DNA from: Actinomycetes bacterium
GTDB lineage: Bacteria; Actinomycetota; Acidimicrobiia; Acidimicrobiales; Ilumatobacteraceae
Direction: 5' to 3'
Length of the DNA stretch: 64,000 nt
Assembly (NCBI GenBank): GCA_021414085.1
Contig: JAIOPC010000014.1
Location: forward strand, 682,001-746,000
Shown: piece after piece, positions 55,640-64,000 of the stretch
Numbering within the stretch: position 1 is the stretch's first letter
Layout of the letters: every line of letters begins with the position of its first letter
Notes under the pieces: model-generated
Seen by the model: the letters and a program-made list of their open reading frames with translations, nothing else
Databases searched by the model: none
What the model was told of the DNA's origin: nothing
Translations under genes and position numbers: made by a program

Positions 55640-57999
55640 TGGCGCTCGCGAGGGTGCTGGTTGGCAAGGAGCTGCGCAGCCGTTGGCGCGGGCTGGTGAT
55701 CGTCGGGTTACTCGCGGCGGTGTGGGCCACGGCCGCGATGACGGCGATTGAGGGCGCTCGACGCACGGCATCGGTCGTCGACCGGTTCCAGCGAGTGACG
55801 GGTGCTTCGGATGCGACGTTCACGATTGAGGGTGACGACACAGCTACGGAGCTGTTTGCGGCCCTGAGCGCTGCGCCGGAGGTTGCCGCCGTCGATTCTT
55901 TGTGGAGCGCGGCAAGCGGGCTGGGCTTCGATCGCGGGCTATGGGTGGGACTGATCGTTGGTACCGAGGGCGTGTGGGGTCGCGAGTTTGATCGTCCGGT
56001 CGTCGTCAGTGGTCGCACCGCCGACCCCACGAACGCTGAGGAGGTAACGGTCACCCAGGCGATGGCCGACCTTTTCGACGTGGAGGTAGGCGACCGGATC
56101 GCGCTACCGACCTGGGATCACGACGAGTGGGAGGCATGGCATGAGCAGCGCGGTCAATACCCGCCGTTCAACGGGCCACTGCTCGATGTGGCGGTAGTCG
56201 GCATCGTCGAGATTGCGGACGGCCTCGGAGTGGCCCCAGAAGACCAGCTCATCGTTGTCGCAACGCCAGCGCTGTTTGAACGTTGGGGCGCACAGATCGG
56301 CGCGAACAATCGGACAATCGTTGTCACGTTTCACGATCCAGAATTCGCCCCGAGCGTTCTGGCGCAACGACTCACCGCGAGCCTCGGTGAGCCGGTGAGC
56401 TCGGTCTCCGATGAGCAGGCGTACGCAGACAACCTTCGAGATGCAACGGGCGCACTGACACTGGGCCTCGTTGTGTTGGCAATCGCAGTTCTGGTGGCTG
56501 GCGGATTGGTGCTGGGGCTGGCAGTGACGCGCGAGGTTCGCCGCGCTGGAGTGGCGTACGAGCCATTGCGTGCGCTGGGTGCGACACCGTGGCAGCGAAT
56601 CGGTGTTTTGGCGATCCCTATCGCCACGGTTGGCGCCGCCGCCGCACTAGTCGCGATCACCGCCGCGGCATTCGCGTCGGCTCTGTTTCCGCTTGGGCCG
56701 GCTCGCGTGGCCGAACCGCATCGCGGGATCTGGCTGGATGCACCCGTTCTGGCCGGTGGTGTTCTCCTTGTCGTGTTCATGGTGACGACTTCGGTTCTGT
56801 GCCAGTTGCGACCGCATCGCGTGGTCTCGCGCGCCTCCGCTTCCGGAGGACGGATCACCGTTCTGCGCAATCTCGGTCCGGCGACGGTGGTTGGCGTCGC
56901 GAACGCGGTTGGCTCGCGGCGAGCGCGCTCGACGATTGCAGTGGCGGTGGTGACGATTGCCGGACTCACCGCGGCGGCCTGGTTTGAGCGCAGTATGGAT
57001 GACCTCGGCGACAGTCCACAGCGATGGGGGTACACCTGGTCGTCGGCTCCCGAAGTGGACGTTCCAGGCTCCGAGTACTACGAACTGATCGGCAGCCTGG
57101 CGGGCAACACCGATGTCAGCCGGGTGAGTTTCTTGGACTCCATCGCCGTTGTGGTTGCCGATGAGCCGGTGAACCTCTCCACCACCGTCGCTCGACACGG
57201 CCTTCTGATTGCGCCGGTTGTGCTGACTGGTCGCTTACCTGTTGCAACCTTCGAGATCGCTGTGGGTGAGCGAACCGCTCGTCAGTTACATCTTGAAATC
57301 GGCGACAGGGTGCGCGCCGAAGCCGCTTTCGCCGGCAGCTCGGAGTTCACGGTGGTCGGCATCGTCGTGCCGCCTTACACCGGAACTGCAGGGGACCCTG
57401 GCGTCGGTGTGTACGCCAACATGGTCACGTTCGACCAGCTGAACCCGCCACCTACCGCCATCGTGCGCAACTTGCTCATTCAGTACGCAGCCGGAGTCGA
57501 TCCGCAAGCTGTGGAAGCCGACCTGTCGGCGCTTGGTTTTCGGTTCGAGGCTCGTTCCCACGCGCGGCCGCCCCGCTCCATTGCAAACCTCGTCGGCGTC
57601 ACCGTGATCGTGAAGTGGCTGCTGGTGTTCTTCCTGATTCAAGGATTGTTGGCAACGATGCTTGCGGCTGCGCGGCAAGGCACGGCCAGTGCGCGCGATC
57701 GGCAGATCCTGCGCACCTTGGGGTTCACGAGCCGCGACATCCTGCGCGCCGTCTCAATCGAGGCTGCGGTAGTGATCGCAATCGGCCTCGGCCTCGGCCT
57801 GACTTTGGGGCTGGTCGCGGGCTATCAGGCGTGGGAATTGACCACTGGTGACCTCGGGGTGGTCGACTCGCTGTCGTCGCCTTCGCCGATCGTGCTCAGC
57901 GTTGTCGCGCTGGCGCTTGTGGGTGCTGTCAGTGTGTCGCTGACGGTGAGTCGAGCGGCAGCTGGCCGCGGACGGTCGTTCCGGAGCCTGCGGAGCTAA
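55639..57999 (+). CDS. FtsX-like ABC transporter permease (two-domain)
   Basis: 786 residues from GTG 55639. First helix (GLVIVGLLAAVWATAAMTAI), a large extracytoplasmic domain, three helices about residues 270-400, another helix at the middle (IAVAVVTIAGLTAAAWF), a second extracytoplasmic domain and three C-terminal helices. This is the duplicated FtsX/MacB-type permease layout. Such permeases work mechanically (lipoprotein release, peptidase control, drug efflux). The ATPase is most likely that at 60062-60811 on the other strand. The last 71 nt overlap the end of the histidine kinase gene. Confidence 0.87.
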   Translation: MALARVLVGKELRSRWRGLVIVGLLAAVWATAAMTAIEGARRTASVVDRFQRVTGASDATFTIEGDDTATELFAALSAAPEVAAVDSLWSAASGLGFDRGLWVGLIVGTEGVWGREFDRPVVVSGRTADPTNAEEVTVTQAMADLFDVEVGDRIALPTWDHDEWEAWHEQRGQYPPFNGPLLDVAVVGIVEIADGLGVAPEDQLIVVATPALFERWGAQIGANNRTIVVTFHDPEFAPSVLAQRLTASLGEPVSSVSDEQAYADNLRDATGALTLGLVVLAIAVLVAGGLVLGLAVTREVRRAGVAYEPLRALGATPWQRIGVLAIPIATVGAAAALVAITAAAFASALFPLGPARVAEPHRGIWLDAPVLAGGVLLVVFMVTTSVLCQLRPHRVVSRASASGGRITVLRNLGPATVVGVANAVGSRRARSTIAVAVVTIAGLTAAAWFERSMDDLGDSPQRWGYTWSSAPEVDVPGSEYYELIGSLAGNTDVSRVSFLDSIAVVVADEPVNLSTTVARHGLLIAPVVLTGRLPVATFEIAVGERTARQLHLEIGDRVRAEAAFAGSSEFTVVGIVVPPYTGTAGDPGVGVYANMVTFDQLNPPPTAIVRNLLIQYAAGVDPQAVEADLSALGFRFEARSHARPPRSIANLVGVTVIVKWLLVFFLIQGLLATMLAAARQGTASARDRQILRTLGFTSRDILRAVSIEAAVVIAIGLGLGLTLGLVAGYQAWELTTGDLGVVDSLSSPSPIVLSVVALALVGAVSVSLTVSRAAAGRGRSFRSLRS

Positions 58000-60061
58000 C
58001 GACCTCGATCGTTCCACCGAACGAGCCCATACGGTCGCGCATGTTGACGAAGCCGTGCCCGCTGCCGGCATCGCCCTTCGCGTCGAAGCCGGGACCGTCG
58101 TCGGTGACTTCCCAATGAAGTGTCGAATCGGTCTCCCACACCTTGATCGCGCTCGATGCGGCATCCCCGGCATGCTTGCCCGAGTTCTGCATTGCTTCCA
58201 TGCAGCAGAAGTAGACGGCGGCTTCGACTTCCTGCTGATGCCGACCGACCACGATGTCGGTAGTCGTCGGTAGCGCGGCGCGGGCCGCAGCTGCCGGCAG
58301 TGCTTCGGCGAGCCCGCCCGACATCAACAGCGGCGGGAAGATGCCGTGGGCAAGCGCCCGCAGCTCGGCGATCGCGGTCTGTAGATCGCCGCGGATCTCG
58401 TCGATCATTGCCTCGGCGTCGGCGGGGTCGTCGACCACTGAGTCTTTGGCCAAGCGGAGCTTGACCGCGAGAGCAACGAGGTGCTGTTGTGCTCCGTCGT
58501 GCAGGTTGCGCTCGAGTTTGCGCCGTTCGGCATCGCCTGCGGCGACGATGCGAACGCGCGAGGCGCGCAACTCGTCGTTGGCATCGCGGAGTTCGTCGAG
58601 CGACGCCTGCAACGCGGTGTCGAGTTGCACGTTGTGCAGAGCGAGGCCGACTTGACGCGAAAGTTCGGTGAGCACGCGGTCATCTTCCTCAGTGAAATTG
58701 GCGCGATCTGCGGGGCGCTCGCACACGATCAGCCCCAGCAGCTCCCCGCTATGCGCGATAGGGGCGACGCGAGTCGACGTGTTGGACTTCTCGACAAGGC
58801 CGGGCAACCAGATGTCGAGCCACGTGCCACCAGACACGCCAGCACGGCTCACGACCGATCGTTCCTTGTCGCCGATCTCGTAAGGCTTCATGTTGCGATG
58901 CGGCACCATGGCGGCCACCTCGTAGTGCCCATCGGTGCCAGCCCAAATCTGTGCGCTGCGCAGCTGCATCGACTTGCGCAGTGTCTCGGCCAGCTGCAAT
59001 AGCAACTCGTCGAGTGGGATCGCACGCGTTAGTCGAGCACCCCACGTACGCAGCGCTTCGTCGGGCGAAATTCGCTCGCCGTACACAACCCGGTTGGCGC
59101 GGTCAGTGAGCCAGGTTCGTGCGGGCTGGTGCGCAATCGCCGCACCTGCTGAGGCGAGCATCGACAGCAGCAGCAGCGACCGCTCGCTGTCGTCGGGCCG
59201 ACGACCGAACGCGGCGAGAGCGATGAGGTACGCAATCACGATCAGCGCGCTCAGGCCAGCGAGTGAAACCGTGTGTGTCAGCAAGCGATCAATGCGAGCA
59301 AGCAGGCGTGACAATGTTCCGGCCGCCAGAGCGATAGGGATCAGGCCGGAGGCAGCCAGCGAAATCGCGCCGACATGATTTGGCCAATCGGCAACGAGCG
59401 AGAGGGCGACCGACACGAGGATCACCTCGGCCGCAACGACTGCCGCCCAACCGATCCATTGCATACGGCGCTGATCGATGATTCCAGCCGCCCGATAGTT
59501 GGCATGCGCGACCGGTGCCGCTGACAGCACAACTGCCCACAGCACGAGCAAGGGCCACACCGAGACTTCATCGCGGTCAGCGAGTAGCGCCAGCCCGACT
59601 GCGATCGAAGTGATGTATGCCGCCACTACGAACCGGCGGTGACTGGCGCGACTGACGTGCCCGTCTGGCAACGTCAGCGCAAGGTGGAATGCGAGTGCGG
59701 CGACCATCGTCATCGAGAGGCGCTGGCCCAGGTCGGCGATGAGTGCCGACGAGTCGGCGAGCACCTTGGTGGCGTCGAGGCTGAAACAGGCGGCACCCAA
59801 GGCCAGCGTGAGAGCCACCGAACTAATGATCAGCGCGGCGGGGCAGTGATGGCGCACCGTGACGACTATTCCGGCGGCGGCCCACACGATCGCGACGCAT
59901 GCAAGCACGAACAGCGACGGTGAGGTATCGACTGCGCTGCCGGTGAGCAACGCGATCGCCCAGCACCCCAACGCCGCAGCGCACGCGCTAAGAGCAAGGC
60001 TGAGTTGGTGAGTCTTTGATCGTGTTTCGGGTCGCGCTGTTGATGCCGCCACTTGTTCCAC
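57929..60061 (-). CDS. Membrane histidine kinase with GAF domain
   Basis: 710 residues from GTG 60061. The N-terminal 310 residues hold about 8-9 hydrophobic helices, a membrane sensor region without known name. A GAF domain follows (about residues 360-500, with LLGLIVCERPADRANFTEED), then HisKA_3 with phospho-acceptor His521 (RNLHDGAQQHLVAL) and the ATPase domain (N box EAMQNSGKHAG, G box DDGPGFDAKG and GHGFVNMRDRMGS). NarL-type receivers are its expected partners, and two are next to it. It directly abuts the ATPase gene (no spacer). Its tail overlaps the permease gene. Confidence 0.93.
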   Translation of the reverse strand: MEQVAASTARPETRSKTHQLSLALSACAAALGCWAIALLTGSAVDTSPSLFVLACVAIVWAAAGIVVTVRHHCPAALIISSVALTLALGAACFSLDATKVLADSSALIADLGQRLSMTMVAALAFHLALTLPDGHVSRASHRRFVVAAYITSIAVGLALLADRDEVSVWPLLVLWAVVLSAAPVAHANYRAAGIIDQRRMQWIGWAAVVAAEVILVSVALSLVADWPNHVGAISLAASGLIPIALAAGTLSRLLARIDRLLTHTVSLAGLSALIVIAYLIALAAFGRRPDDSERSLLLLSMLASAGAAIAHQPARTWLTDRANRVVYGERISPDEALRTWGARLTRAIPLDELLLQLAETLRKSMQLRSAQIWAGTDGHYEVAAMVPHRNMKPYEIGDKERSVVSRAGVSGGTWLDIWLPGLVEKSNTSTRVAPIAHSGELLGLIVCERPADRANFTEEDDRVLTELSRQVGLALHNVQLDTALQASLDELRDANDELRASRVRIVAAGDAERRKLERNLHDGAQQHLVALAVKLRLAKDSVVDDPADAEAMIDEIRGDLQTAIAELRALAHGIFPPLLMSGGLAEALPAAAARAALPTTTDIVVGRHQQEVEAAVYFCCMEAMQNSGKHAGDAASSAIKVWETDSTLHWEVTDDGPGFDAKGDAGSGHGFVNMRDRMGSFGGTIEVVSSAGSGTTVRGQLPLDSPSATH

Positions 60062-60811
60062 TCAGTCGTCAGCTGGCTGGCGGCCGTCGTCGACGACGCG
60101 CCCGTCCCTCATGCGCACGATGCGTTGTGCGGCATCGGCGACCGGTTGGTCGTGGGTGACCAACAAGATCGTCTGGCCCCCCAGGTGCAGGCGGGTGAAC
60201 AGTTCCAGCACTTCCTCGCCACCTTCGGAGTCGAGTGCGCCGGTTGGTTCGTCGGCAAGCAGCAGCGTCGGCTCGTTAGCCAGCGCCCGCGCGATGGCGA
60301 GCCGCTGGCGCTGACCGCCAGAGAGAGCGGCGGGGGATTGCTTGGCCTTGTCGCCGATGCCCAACAGGTCGAGCAGATCGCGCGCCCGGGTCTCTGCCGG
60401 GCGACGCTTGCGGCCGGCGATCAACGCCGGCATCAACACGTTCTCGAGCGCAGTCATGCCTTCCAGCAGATTGAAGAACTGGAAGACGATGCCGACGTGC
60501 TTGCGGCGCATGATCGCCAATTCGCTCTCGTTCTTGCCGACCAGCGATTCGCCGGCGACCGACACCTCTCCCTCGTCCGGAGCGTCTAGGCCAGCGACGA
60601 TGTTGAGCAACGTCGACTTGCCACAACCCGACGGACCCATCACCGCCACGAACTCGCCGCGCTTCAGGGCGAGGTCGGCGCCGCGCAAGGCGCGCACTGG
60701 CGCGGTGTCTTGTTCGAAGGTGCGGAACACCTGGCTGACATCGACGACGAGCCCGCCGTCACTGGTGGGGTGACTACCGCGGCTGTCGAGAGCCGTTTCG
60801 CTGATGGTCAT
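60062..60811 (-). CDS. ABC transporter ATP-binding protein (MacB/LolD type)
   Basis: 249 residues from ATG 60811, which overlaps the cyclase stop (ATGA). Walker A GPSGCGKSTLLN, signature LSGGQRQR, Walker B LLLADEPTGALDSE and switch His in VTHDQPV: the ADEPTGxLD wording is typical of ATPases for FtsX-type permeases. VFQFFNLLEGMTALENV supports this. Likely partners are the permeases at 55639-57999 and/or 63118-64000. Being locked in an operon with a cyclase and a kinase is unusual. Confidence 0.94.
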   Translation of the reverse strand: MTISETALDSRGSHPTSDGGLVVDVSQVFRTFEQDTAPVRALRGADLALKRGEFVAVMGPSGCGKSTLLNIVAGLDAPDEGEVSVAGESLVGKNESELAIMRRKHVGIVFQFFNLLEGMTALENVLMPALIAGRKRRPAETRARDLLDLLGIGDKAKQSPAALSGGQRQRLAIARALANEPTLLLADEPTGALDSEGGEEVLELFTRLHLGGQTILLVTHDQPVADAAQRIVRMRDGRVVDDGRQPADD

Positions 60812-62133
60812 GACGCTGTTGCCTCCTGTTGATGAATTGCTGCAATCTTTCGCGGCCGCACGGGTGTCGCGCGACCTTTGACGAGCTGTGTGCCGAGATC
60901 TTCGGCTTCCGGTTTGATGCTGAGCTGGTCCCACGTTGCATCGCTGGCAACGATTTCGCCATCGGCTGCGAACTGCTGCAGTCGTTGACAGAGGTTCACC
61001 GCGTCGCCGACGACTGTGTACTCCAACCGCTCATCAGAGCCGAGCATGGCGGCTGCAACATCGCCGGTCGACAATCCGATTCCAACGGGGAAGGGCTCAA
61101 GGCCTTGGCTGACCCACTCGGCGTTCACGACGGCTTGCGCGGCATGCATCGCGCGCGCCGCGACGAGCGAGCGATCCGCGTGATCAGTCGATGCTTCCGG
61201 CGCCCCGAATACCGCCAACACCGCATCGCCGACGTACTGCATGACGGTGCCGCCGGCGCCGAGGATCGCCTTGTTCATCTCGGCGCGGTGCCGGTTGAGT
61301 TGCTGAGCAAGCGCGGATGGGTCGGTGTGCTCGCTGATCGTCGTGTAGCCGCGGATATCGCTCATCAGACAGGTGACGTTCAGCTTCTCCGTGTCGCCTG
61401 CCTGTGCGCCGCGAGCGCGAATGCGATCGGCGACGCCCGTTGGCAGCAGTCGCGAGAGTGACTCGCCTTGTTCTTCGCGAGAAGTGATCGCGGTGTGCAT
61501 CTTGCGCAGGCGTTCAAGTGCACCTGCGGTTCCTGCCGTCACACCTTCGGCGAGTTTGCGGAACACTTCCTCCACCCGCGCCTCGACCGCCGCCGGCGTC
61601 GACTGTGTGACTGCCGCGATCGCTTTGATCGGCTTGCCTTCGGCCACCATCTCCAGCAGCGCGTCGTCCTCTAGGTCGAGTCCGCCGGTGCGACGCACTG
61701 GGTTCATCAGCGCGCTCACGATGACTGGGTCGAGCACCGACCCACCGGACGCGACCTCGCGGATCGCGCGTGCGAGTTGGTCACCCTCCGCGATCCGGTC
61801 CTTCAGCAGATAGGCGTAGCCAGCAGCGCCCTCAGAGAGCAGCGCGATCGCATAATCGGGGTCGTCGAACTGGCTGAGAATGACAATGCCTGTGCCTGGA
61901 TGGCGCTTACGAATCAGCTTGCACGCCTCAATGCCCTCGCGGTCGAAGTTCGGTGGCATGCGGATGTCGCTGACCACCACGTTCGGGGCCGATTTCTCGG
62001 CGCCGGCGATTAGACCGTCGTAGTCCTCAGCCTCACCCACGATCTGCAGGTCCGTCTGGCGCGACAACATCGCCCTCACCCCTTCGCGGATGAAGACGCT
62101 GTCATCGGCGAGGAACACCGTGATCGCTTCCAT
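60808..62133 (-). CDS. Receiver-HTH-like-class III nucleotide cyclase chimera
   Basis: 441 residues. Residues 1-130: receiver with Asp10/Asp11, phospho-acceptor Asp56 (SDIRMPP) and KDR at 111-113. Residues about 154-195: a degenerate LuxR-type HTH (LLEMVAEGKPIKAIAAVTQS, AVEARVEEVFRKL). Residues about 250-425: class III cyclase with metal Asp259 (SDIRGYT) and Asp303 (VGDAVLAVFG), and VVGDAVNLCQRL with Asp378, Asn380 and Arg384, so catalysis should be intact. The adenine-selecting Lys position carries Gln (VMQYVGD), so cAMP versus cGMP is open. Phosphorylation by the kinase two genes downstream is likely to control it. Confidence 0.92.
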   Translation of the reverse strand: MEAITVFLADDSVFIREGVRAMLSRQTDLQIVGEAEDYDGLIAGAEKSAPNVVVSDIRMPPNFDREGIEACKLIRKRHPGTGIVILSQFDDPDYAIALLSEGAAGYAYLLKDRIAEGDQLARAIREVASGGSVLDPVIVSALMNPVRRTGGLDLEDDALLEMVAEGKPIKAIAAVTQSTPAAVEARVEEVFRKLAEGVTAGTAGALERLRKMHTAITSREEQGESLSRLLPTGVADRIRARGAQAGDTEKLNVTCLMSDIRGYTTISEHTDPSALAQQLNRHRAEMNKAILGAGGTVMQYVGDAVLAVFGAPEASTDHADRSLVAARAMHAAQAVVNAEWVSQGLEPFPVGIGLSTGDVAAAMLGSDERLEYTVVGDAVNLCQRLQQFAADGEIVASDATWDQLSIKPEAEDLGTQLVKGRATPVRPRKIAAIHQQEATAS

Positions 62134-62234
62134 GGCGTGAATTCAATAGCACAATCGGTCCTGCGGGCTAGGGCGCAAGCCTGTGTCGCGGGGTGGTGCC
62201 AGCCACACCCCAAGCCACCGTGCAAAACTGCCTC

Positions 62235-63107
62235 ATGCGCTCTTCGTTCCTGGTACTCCCGATCCTGCTCGTGGCTGCCTGCAGCGGCGACGACTCAGGT
62301 GGGTCCGCGTCAACGACCACGCCGTCTCCAGCGCTGATCGCTGAAGTCGATCTGACTACTCAGACGGACAGCGCGTACGCCGTCGATTGGAGTGCCGACG
62401 GCGCAACCCTGGCGGTGTCCGCGGGTGTCGAGCTGATCCTGCTGTACTCGGACCTGACGGAGATCTCCACGGTCACCCCATCGGGCGGTGCTATTGGTGC
62501 AGCAGTCATTGCGGACGGGTTGAAGTACGCGACGGTTGGGGGAGTGCGTAACTCGACGATCACTGTTTGGGACTGGAACGCCGAAACCCAACTGACTTTG
62601 GCCAGAGAGGTGGAAACTGGCGCTGATCAGTTCGCCGTCTCGTGGAGTCCCGACGAACGACTGGTGGCGTCGCTCGCCGGCGATCGCGACAGCACGATCC
62701 AAGTGTGGGAAGCAAGCACGTGGAACTTGCTCGGCGAGTACGACCTGCCGTACACGAACTCGCGCCGCGCGTTGAATTGGAGTGCCGACAGCACGTTGAT
62801 CTACGACGCCGGCGAGATCGACGGGGAGGTCGGCTATTTCTCGATCGACGCACAGGATGGCACCGTCACCGAGCTGGGCCGCTTGCCGCTCGAGCAGGTC
62901 GTTGCCGCCGCCGTTGACGCCGACGGTTCGAGGATTGCGGTGGCCGACGCAACTGGCATGGTGCGCATATTCGATGTTGCTTCCGGTGCTGCGCTCGCCG
63001 AGTTTCAGTCGGTTGCGGATCCAGTCGATCTGGCCTGGAATGAGCCCGACGGCACGCTCGCCATCTTGAGCTACAACACCGCATTGCAACTCTGGTCCGT
63101 TTCCTAG
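62235..63107 (+). CDS. Exported beta-propeller (WD40-like) lipoprotein
   Basis: 290 residues from ATG 62235. Signal peptide with lipobox LVAAC (Cys16), then Ser/Thr-rich linker. The rest is built of short repeats with the WSADG / WSPDE wording (AVDWSADGATLAVS, AVSWSPDERLVAS, ALNWSADSTLIYD, DVASGAALAEF), about six to seven blades of a WD40/YVTN-type propeller. It is anchored outside the membrane and probably binds a ligand or protein. It starts 101 nt from the cyclase operon start on the other strand; this gap carries a shared regulatory region with no clear box. Confidence 0.8.
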   Translation: MRSSFLVLPILLVAACSGDDSGGSASTTTPSPALIAEVDLTTQTDSAYAVDWSADGATLAVSAGVELILLYSDLTEISTVTPSGGAIGAAVIADGLKYATVGGVRNSTITVWDWNAETQLTLAREVETGADQFAVSWSPDERLVASLAGDRDSTIQVWEASTWNLLGEYDLPYTNSRRALNWSADSTLIYDAGEIDGEVGYFSIDAQDGTVTELGRLPLEQVVAAAVDADGSRIAVADATGMVRIFDVASGAALAEFQSVADPVDLAWNEPDGTLAILSYNTALQLWSVS

Positions 63108-63117
63108 AATCGTTCGA

Positions 63118-64000
63118 TCAGTCCGCGCGCAGCAGTTCAGCGAGGCGGCGCCGACCGGTGCGTCCTGACAGCGCGAGCGCGATCCCGAGCGCGCCGAGCG
63201 CCGCAATGACAGCCGACGCGACGATCGCTCCCATCGGGGTGCTATGCGACACCGCAACTCCTGCACCATGCGCGATCGCCGCCCACACGCCTCTGCCGAG
63301 CACCAGTCCCGCGGGAACGCCAACAAGAACAGCTATGAGGGCCACGGTCGCTGCCTGCCAACGAAGCGTCGATGCGCGCTCGTTGGGACGCAGCCCGAGC
63401 GCCCCGAGCACGGCCATCTGCCGCTCTTTCGCTCGCGACGACACGCCCAACAGGTACGCCAAGGCGGCGAGCCCAAGTCCGCCGAAGAAGAGGGCGAGCA
63501 AGCCAGGAAGTCCTTTAACGGGGATCAGGTTGACGACGACAGGAGGTGGGCGGTGGCGGTCGAGCCAGTGATACTCCTGATCCGTGAGGTATGCCGTCGC
63601 CTGCGCCTCGTCGACTCCGTCTGCCCAGGAGAGATACACCTGGTAGATGCGGTTGCTGTCGTCGAACCCGTCGAATCTGCGACTGCCTTCAGCAGTGATC
63701 GCTAAGCCGTCGTCGTAAGTGAAATCACCAATTGGGAAGACCACCTGGCCGACGACCCGGAAAAACCGTTCCACCCCGTTGAGGCTGACAGCTAGCTCGT
63801 CACCCAAACCCAAGTTGAGGCGTCTCATTGTGGTTCGGCCCATAGCAACCTCATCGGAAGCGAGCGGAGCTCGTCCGGCCAGCACCGTGAGAATTGGTTC
63901 GCCAATCCGCGCATCGAGAGCGACCGCGGTAGTGCTTGTCTCACCGACATCGGGGAAAAACACGGTCGCTCCGGTCAGCGCGCCCACACGCGCGTCGTTG
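63118..64000 (-). CDS. FtsX-like ABC transporter permease, C-terminal part
   Basis: Partial: the frame is open to the right edge, so the N-terminus lies outside. 294 codons are visible. An extracytoplasmic domain (VGQVVFPIGDFTYDDGL) is followed by three membrane helices with LLALFFGGLGLAALAYLLG, then SSRAKERQMAVLGALGLRPN (the conserved loop behind the first helix, ATPase contact) and RRLAELLRAD at the end. It resembles the C-terminal half of the permease at 55639-57999. A second candidate partner for the ATPase at 60062-60811. Confidence 0.88.
   Translation of the reverse strand, partial: NDARVGALTGATVFFPDVGETSTTAVALDARIGEPILTVLAGRAPLASDEVAMGRTTMRRLNLGLGDELAVSLNGVERFFRVVGQVVFPIGDFTYDDGLAITAEGSRRFDGFDDSNRIYQVYLSWADGVDEAQATAYLTDQEYHWLDRHRPPPVVVNLIPVKGLPGLLALFFGGLGLAALAYLLGVSSRAKERQMAVLGALGLRPNERASTLRWQAATVALIAVLVGVPAGLVLGRGVWAAIAHGAGVAVSHSTPMGAIVASAVIAALGALGIALALSGRTGRRRLAELLRAD

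Overview
The window is one contiguous stretch of a high-GC bacterial chromosome, densely coded on both strands with no intergenic gap above about 180 bp. The gene set points to an actinobacterium: a pnp / M16 peptidase / dapB block, a dapA-RNase J-ftsK-rimO-pgsA-cinA run, CarD, an F420-type luciferase-like oxidoreductase, a mycothiol-era DinB-like protein and many start codons that sit 6-9 nt behind a TANNNT box (leaderless style). The large exported RCC1 protein with PGRLLDSRP-type C-terminal repeats makes me favour the class Acidimicrobiia, but this is an inference from gene content, not a phylogeny. I see no insertion sequence, prophage, CRISPR array or plasmid gene.

Layout. 0-5 kb: 3' end of pnp, M16 protease, a small membrane protein, dapB and an AguB-like amidohydrolase. 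4.9-9.6 kb: a 1539-residue secreted protein built from 21 RCC1 repeats (three seven-bladed propellers) plus three 127-residue repeats. 9.6-16.8 kb: thiol peroxidase, a DedA-like protein, a polar amino acid ABC importer, a TetR regulator with a ferritin-like diiron oxygenase, and an APC permease. 16.9-26.3 kb: a long co-directional housekeeping run (HTH protein, dapA, RNase J, lipoprotein, ftsK, rimO, pgsA, cinA) followed by tRNA-Arg(TCT). 26.4-38 kb: CarD, then a mosaic of amine, amino acid and redox enzymes (glutamine-synthetase-like ligase, PLP decarboxylase, dehydrogenases, LLM oxidoreductase, class III aminotransferase), a hairpin repeat cluster, a DUF559 protein and a secreted/membrane pair. 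38-45 kb: VIT-family transporter, an oxidoreductase/ferredoxin/P450/P450 cluster, threonine aldolase, a TauE/DUF1634 pair. 45-51.5 kb: cold-shock protein with an unusual CTG-started SHOCT-like follower, YczE-like membrane protein, TauD dioxygenase, MFS exporter, and an overlapping methyltransferase/flavoprotein/DinB-like operon.

51.6-64 kb is the most unusual part: an ECF sigma factor coupled to a membrane protein that has a second, consensus internal start; a lipoprotein nucleoside hydrolase with a degenerate active site; two response regulators leading into an FtsX-type permease; and, facing them, a tightly overlapping operon of a receiver-HTH-adenylate/guanylate cyclase chimera, a LolD/MacB-type ATPase and a membrane histidine kinase. 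A beta-propeller lipoprotein and a second FtsX-type permease follow to the edge. I read this as one envelope-sensing island in which a two-component system, a cyclic nucleotide enzyme and an FtsX-type ABC machine are tied together; this link is inferred from gene order and overlap only.
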